8,936 nt of DNA from Rhodococcus sp. IITR03. Lineage in GTDB: Bacteria; Actinomycetota; Actinomycetes; Mycobacteriales; Mycobacteriaceae. Shown piece after piece: positions 7,231-8,936 of this stretch (position 1 is the stretch's first letter; each line of letters opens with the position of its first letter). A model generated the notes under the pieces. It did not search any database. It saw only the letters and a program-made list of their open reading frames with translations, and was not told the origin of the DNA. Position numbers and translations under genes: made by a program. The stretch is taken from NCBI GenBank assembly GCA_001017865.1, contig LATQ01000001.1, positions 466,131 through 475,066 of the forward strand, written 5' to 3'.

Positions 7231-7388
7231 GTCGTTCCGGACCGATCCCCCGACGTCCGGTTTCCGGCAGGTGACATGCACATTTCTGGACACATCGTCC
7301 CGAGGGGTGTCATCATGCCGTCGAGGTTGAGAAGCAGCCCCACCACAGGTCGTCCGAATGCGACCTCGGCTGCAGTCCGCCACCGTCT

Positions 7389-7451
7389 GTGACATCGACA
7401 GTTCACTATCGTCGGTCACATCGACAGTTCACTACCGTCGGTCACATCGAC
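7389..7451. repeat. 26-bp tandem repeat, about 2.4 copies
   Basis: Copies at 7389-7414 and 7415-7440 differ at only two positions (third and twenty-first base), and 7441-7451 repeats the first 11 bases. The shared core is ACATCGACAGTTCACTA. No gene covers it. It could be an array of binding sites, for example an insertion-sequence end with repeated transposase sites, or an operator array. No transposase was seen nearby. Confidence 0.85.
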
Positions 7452-7740
7452 CTCCGTGTCGGTTCCGTTCGGGCCGGCCCTGCCCACCCGCATTCCGACG
7501 ACCGCACGTACCACCGCGTCGCCATCCCCGTCGTGTCCCCCGAGCGGACGCGACCGCGAACCGGTGGGGCGTCGTCGGATGACACCGCAGGGGGGTGTCG
7601 AGGAACCGGCCTCGCCCCACCTCGCCGGCCGGAGTCGGGAACGGCTCCGGTCGGTCCCCGGTCCCCCACCGAACCCCGTTCTCCGGTGTGAAATCCGAGT
7701 ATCGTCGTCTCACCCCCGTAGGTCAGCGGTCGGTCGAGAA

Positions 7741-7782
7741 GGCGCCGGCGTCTCCGACGGCGCCGGCTGTACCGACGGCGCC
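7741..7782 (+). repeat. 18-bp imperfect tandem repeat with phased GGCGCC
   Basis: GGCGCC occurs at 7741, 7759 and 7777, exactly 18 bases apart. The units 7741-7758 and 7759-7776 match at 14 of 18 positions (GGCGCCGGC....CCGAC). GCCGGCG (7744-7750) and CGCCGGC (7761-7767) can pair as a 7-bp stem. It ends 11 bases before the ribosome site of the next gene, so it may shape that gene's leader RNA. Confidence 0.6.
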
Positions 7783-7803
7783 TCGCTATGCAGGGAGGCA
7801 ACG

Positions 7804-8936
7804 ATGCCTCGGTGGCACGGACCGAATCCCCAATCGCCTGCGGCCGCCGCGGCGGCGGACACGGCCTCCCGACATCCGCTCCGACCGTCGGCGTCGAGGA
7901 GGAGTTCTTCCTCGTCGACCCCACCTCCGAACGGCTCACCGCGAGCAACGACCTCGTCGTGGCCGCCGCTGCCCGACTCGGACTCGACCTGGACTACGAG
8001 CTCAAACGCACCCAGGTCGAGGTGAACACACCGGTCTGCCACAGCTCGACCGAACTGCGCGCGCGTGTCGTCGAAGGCCGGACCATCGCGGCCGCGGCCG
8101 CGCGGGAGGCGCACGTGGGTCTGCTCGCGTCGGGTGTGTCGCCCGTACTCCAACAGCTCGCGTCCGTGACGGATGTGCCGCGCTACCGGACGATGGCCGA
8201 GCGGTACGGACGTCTCGTCGAGGAGCAGGAGGTCTGCGGCTGCCACGTCCATGTCGGTGTCGCGGACCGCGAGACCGCCGTCCTGGTGTGCAACCACGTC
8301 CGGGTGTGGTTGCCCACCCTGCTGGCCGCGACGGCCAACTCGCCCCTCCATCGGGGCCGCGACACCGGGTACGCCAGCTGGCGGGCGATCATGGCCTCCC
8401 GGTGGCCGTGCGCGGGCCCTCCCCCACGTTTCACGTCGGCGGAGCACTACGACGCGATCGTCGCCATGATGATCGACAGCGGCAACATCCTCGATCCGGG
8501 CATGGTCTATTGGGACGTACGTCCCTCGGCGCATCTGCCACCGTCGAGGTGCGGGTGAGCGACGTCCCGGCGACGGTCGACGAGACGGTTCTCCTGGCGA
8601 TGCTCGTCCGCGCGCTCGTCGCCACCGCCGAACGCGAGGTCCGGGAGGCACCGCTGCTCCCCCGGTCGCCGACGAGGTCGTCCACGCCGCCTATCTGTGT
8701 GCCGCGCGCGAGGGGCCGACCGGACGTGCCGTCGACGTGTTCACCGGGCGGCCCACCACCGCGCAGCAGTCCTTCCGCGCATTCCTCCGCTACATCGGCC
8801 CCCAACTCGAGGAGACCGGCGACCGCCGGTGCGCGGTGGCGATGTGGGAGGCGATCCTCGCCCGCGGCACCGGGGCGATGTTGCAGCGACGCGCGTTCGC
8901 CCGCCGTCACGCCGTCGCCGACGTCGTCGATGCCCT
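7804..8936 (+). CDS. YbdK-type glutamate-cysteine ligase-like protein (GCS2), 3'-partial, frameshifted
   Basis: The family joins a carboxylate to an amine using ATP; E. coli YbdK shows weak gamma-glutamylcysteine synthetase activity, but the true substrate here is unknown. Signatures are TVGVEEEFFLVDP, ELKRTQVEVNTPVC, CGCHVHVGVADRE and YWDVRPSAHLP, then, after repair, TVEVRVSDVPATVDE and VADEVVHAAYLCAAREGP. The frame breaks near 8539/8540 and in the C-run 8659-8663; one added C at each restores the family sequence up to the window edge. The start is uncertain. ATG 7804 has an ideal GGGAGG (7793-7798) five bases upstream but lies one frame off from the GVEEEF region, which a further single missing base between about 7807 and 7890 would explain. 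The in-frame alternative is ATG 7788, which lacks a ribosome site. The neighbours give no functional clue. The end lies beyond the window. Confidence 0.85.

Larger units (their letters stand above)
7231..7787. other. 557-base stretch with no convincing gene
   Basis: The open frames here on both strands overlap one another, lack good ribosome sites and show no recognisable protein motif. The stretch holds the 26-bp tandem repeat (7389-7451), a GACACC/GGTGTC hairpin (7581-7599), a CCGGAG/CTCCGG hairpin (around 7630-7648) and the 18-bp repeat next to the YbdK-type gene. Its right part must include that gene's promoter and leader, but I could not place a promoter with confidence. Confidence 0.6.

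Noticed and set aside
5327..7330. 667-codon plus-strand open frame
   Set aside because: It lies antisense to tig and crosses both tRNA genes. It is Leu/Gly/Asp/Val-rich low-complexity translation, as expected opposite a G+C-rich gene.
7021..7419. Minus-strand frames of 132 and 82 codons over tRNA-Gly and the 26-bp repeat
   Set aside because: They read through a tRNA gene antisense and show no recognisable family; a transposase tail was considered but no motif supports it.
7389..7451. CRISPR array
   Set aside because: The copies are directly adjacent with no spacers, and no cas genes are present.
7116..7787. tRNA-Gly as an integrated-element attachment site
   Set aside because: I saw no second copy of the tRNA 3' end and no integrase within the window.
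7456..8025. 189-codon plus-strand open frame in the gene-free stretch
   Set aside because: It is Pro/Arg/Ser-rich with no motif and runs into the YbdK-type gene out of frame. Only its part from ATG 7804 may be genuine N-terminal coding.

Overview
The window is G+C-rich DNA from an actinobacterium of the order Mycobacteriales, most likely Rhodococcus or a close relative. The main evidence is the minus-strand block tRNA-Pro, tig, clpP1, clpP2, clpX, with two tandem ClpP paralogues and proteins very close to mycobacterial/rhodococcal forms. This placement rests on recalled family sequences, not on a search.

Layout, left to right. (1) 1-864, plus strand: the 3' part of a short-chain dehydrogenase gene of the Hsd4A / 17-beta-HSD type (acyl-CoA or steroid side-chain beta-oxidation), read through two single-base frameshifts. 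(2) 902-2289, minus strand: a FadD-type acyl-CoA synthetase gene convergent with it. It is frameshifted, and it also lacks the whole C-terminal lid domain, so it looks like a real remnant. (3) 2409-4625, minus strand: clpX (frameshifted in its sensor-2 region, with a textbook terminator after it), then clpP2. (4) 4672-6826, minus strand: clpP1 and tig, separated by a tig terminator and a ClgR-like operator. Together these encode trigger factor and the ClpXP1P2 protease, which cover nascent-chain folding and regulated proteolysis. (5) 6900-7189: divergent tRNA-Pro(TGG) and tRNA-Gly(TCC) genes, both with encoded CCA and with back-to-back promoter candidates between them. (6) 7231-7787: a 557-base stretch with no convincing gene, holding a 26-bp tandem repeat and several GC hairpins. 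(7) 7804 to the right edge, plus strand: a YbdK-type glutamate-cysteine ligase-like (GCS2) gene, frameshifted twice and cut by the window edge.

The dominant oddity is six clear reading-frame breaks, each explained by one missing base, mostly next to short G or C runs, in four genes including the normally essential clpX. All have the same sign. This pattern points to indel error in the underlying sequence rather than to six independent pseudogene events. The biology that survives this caveat is the lid-less acyl-CoA synthetase, the ClgR-like operator placed against the tig terminator, the shared divergent tRNA promoter region and the unexplained repeats after tRNA-Gly. I found no convincing new multi-gene system.
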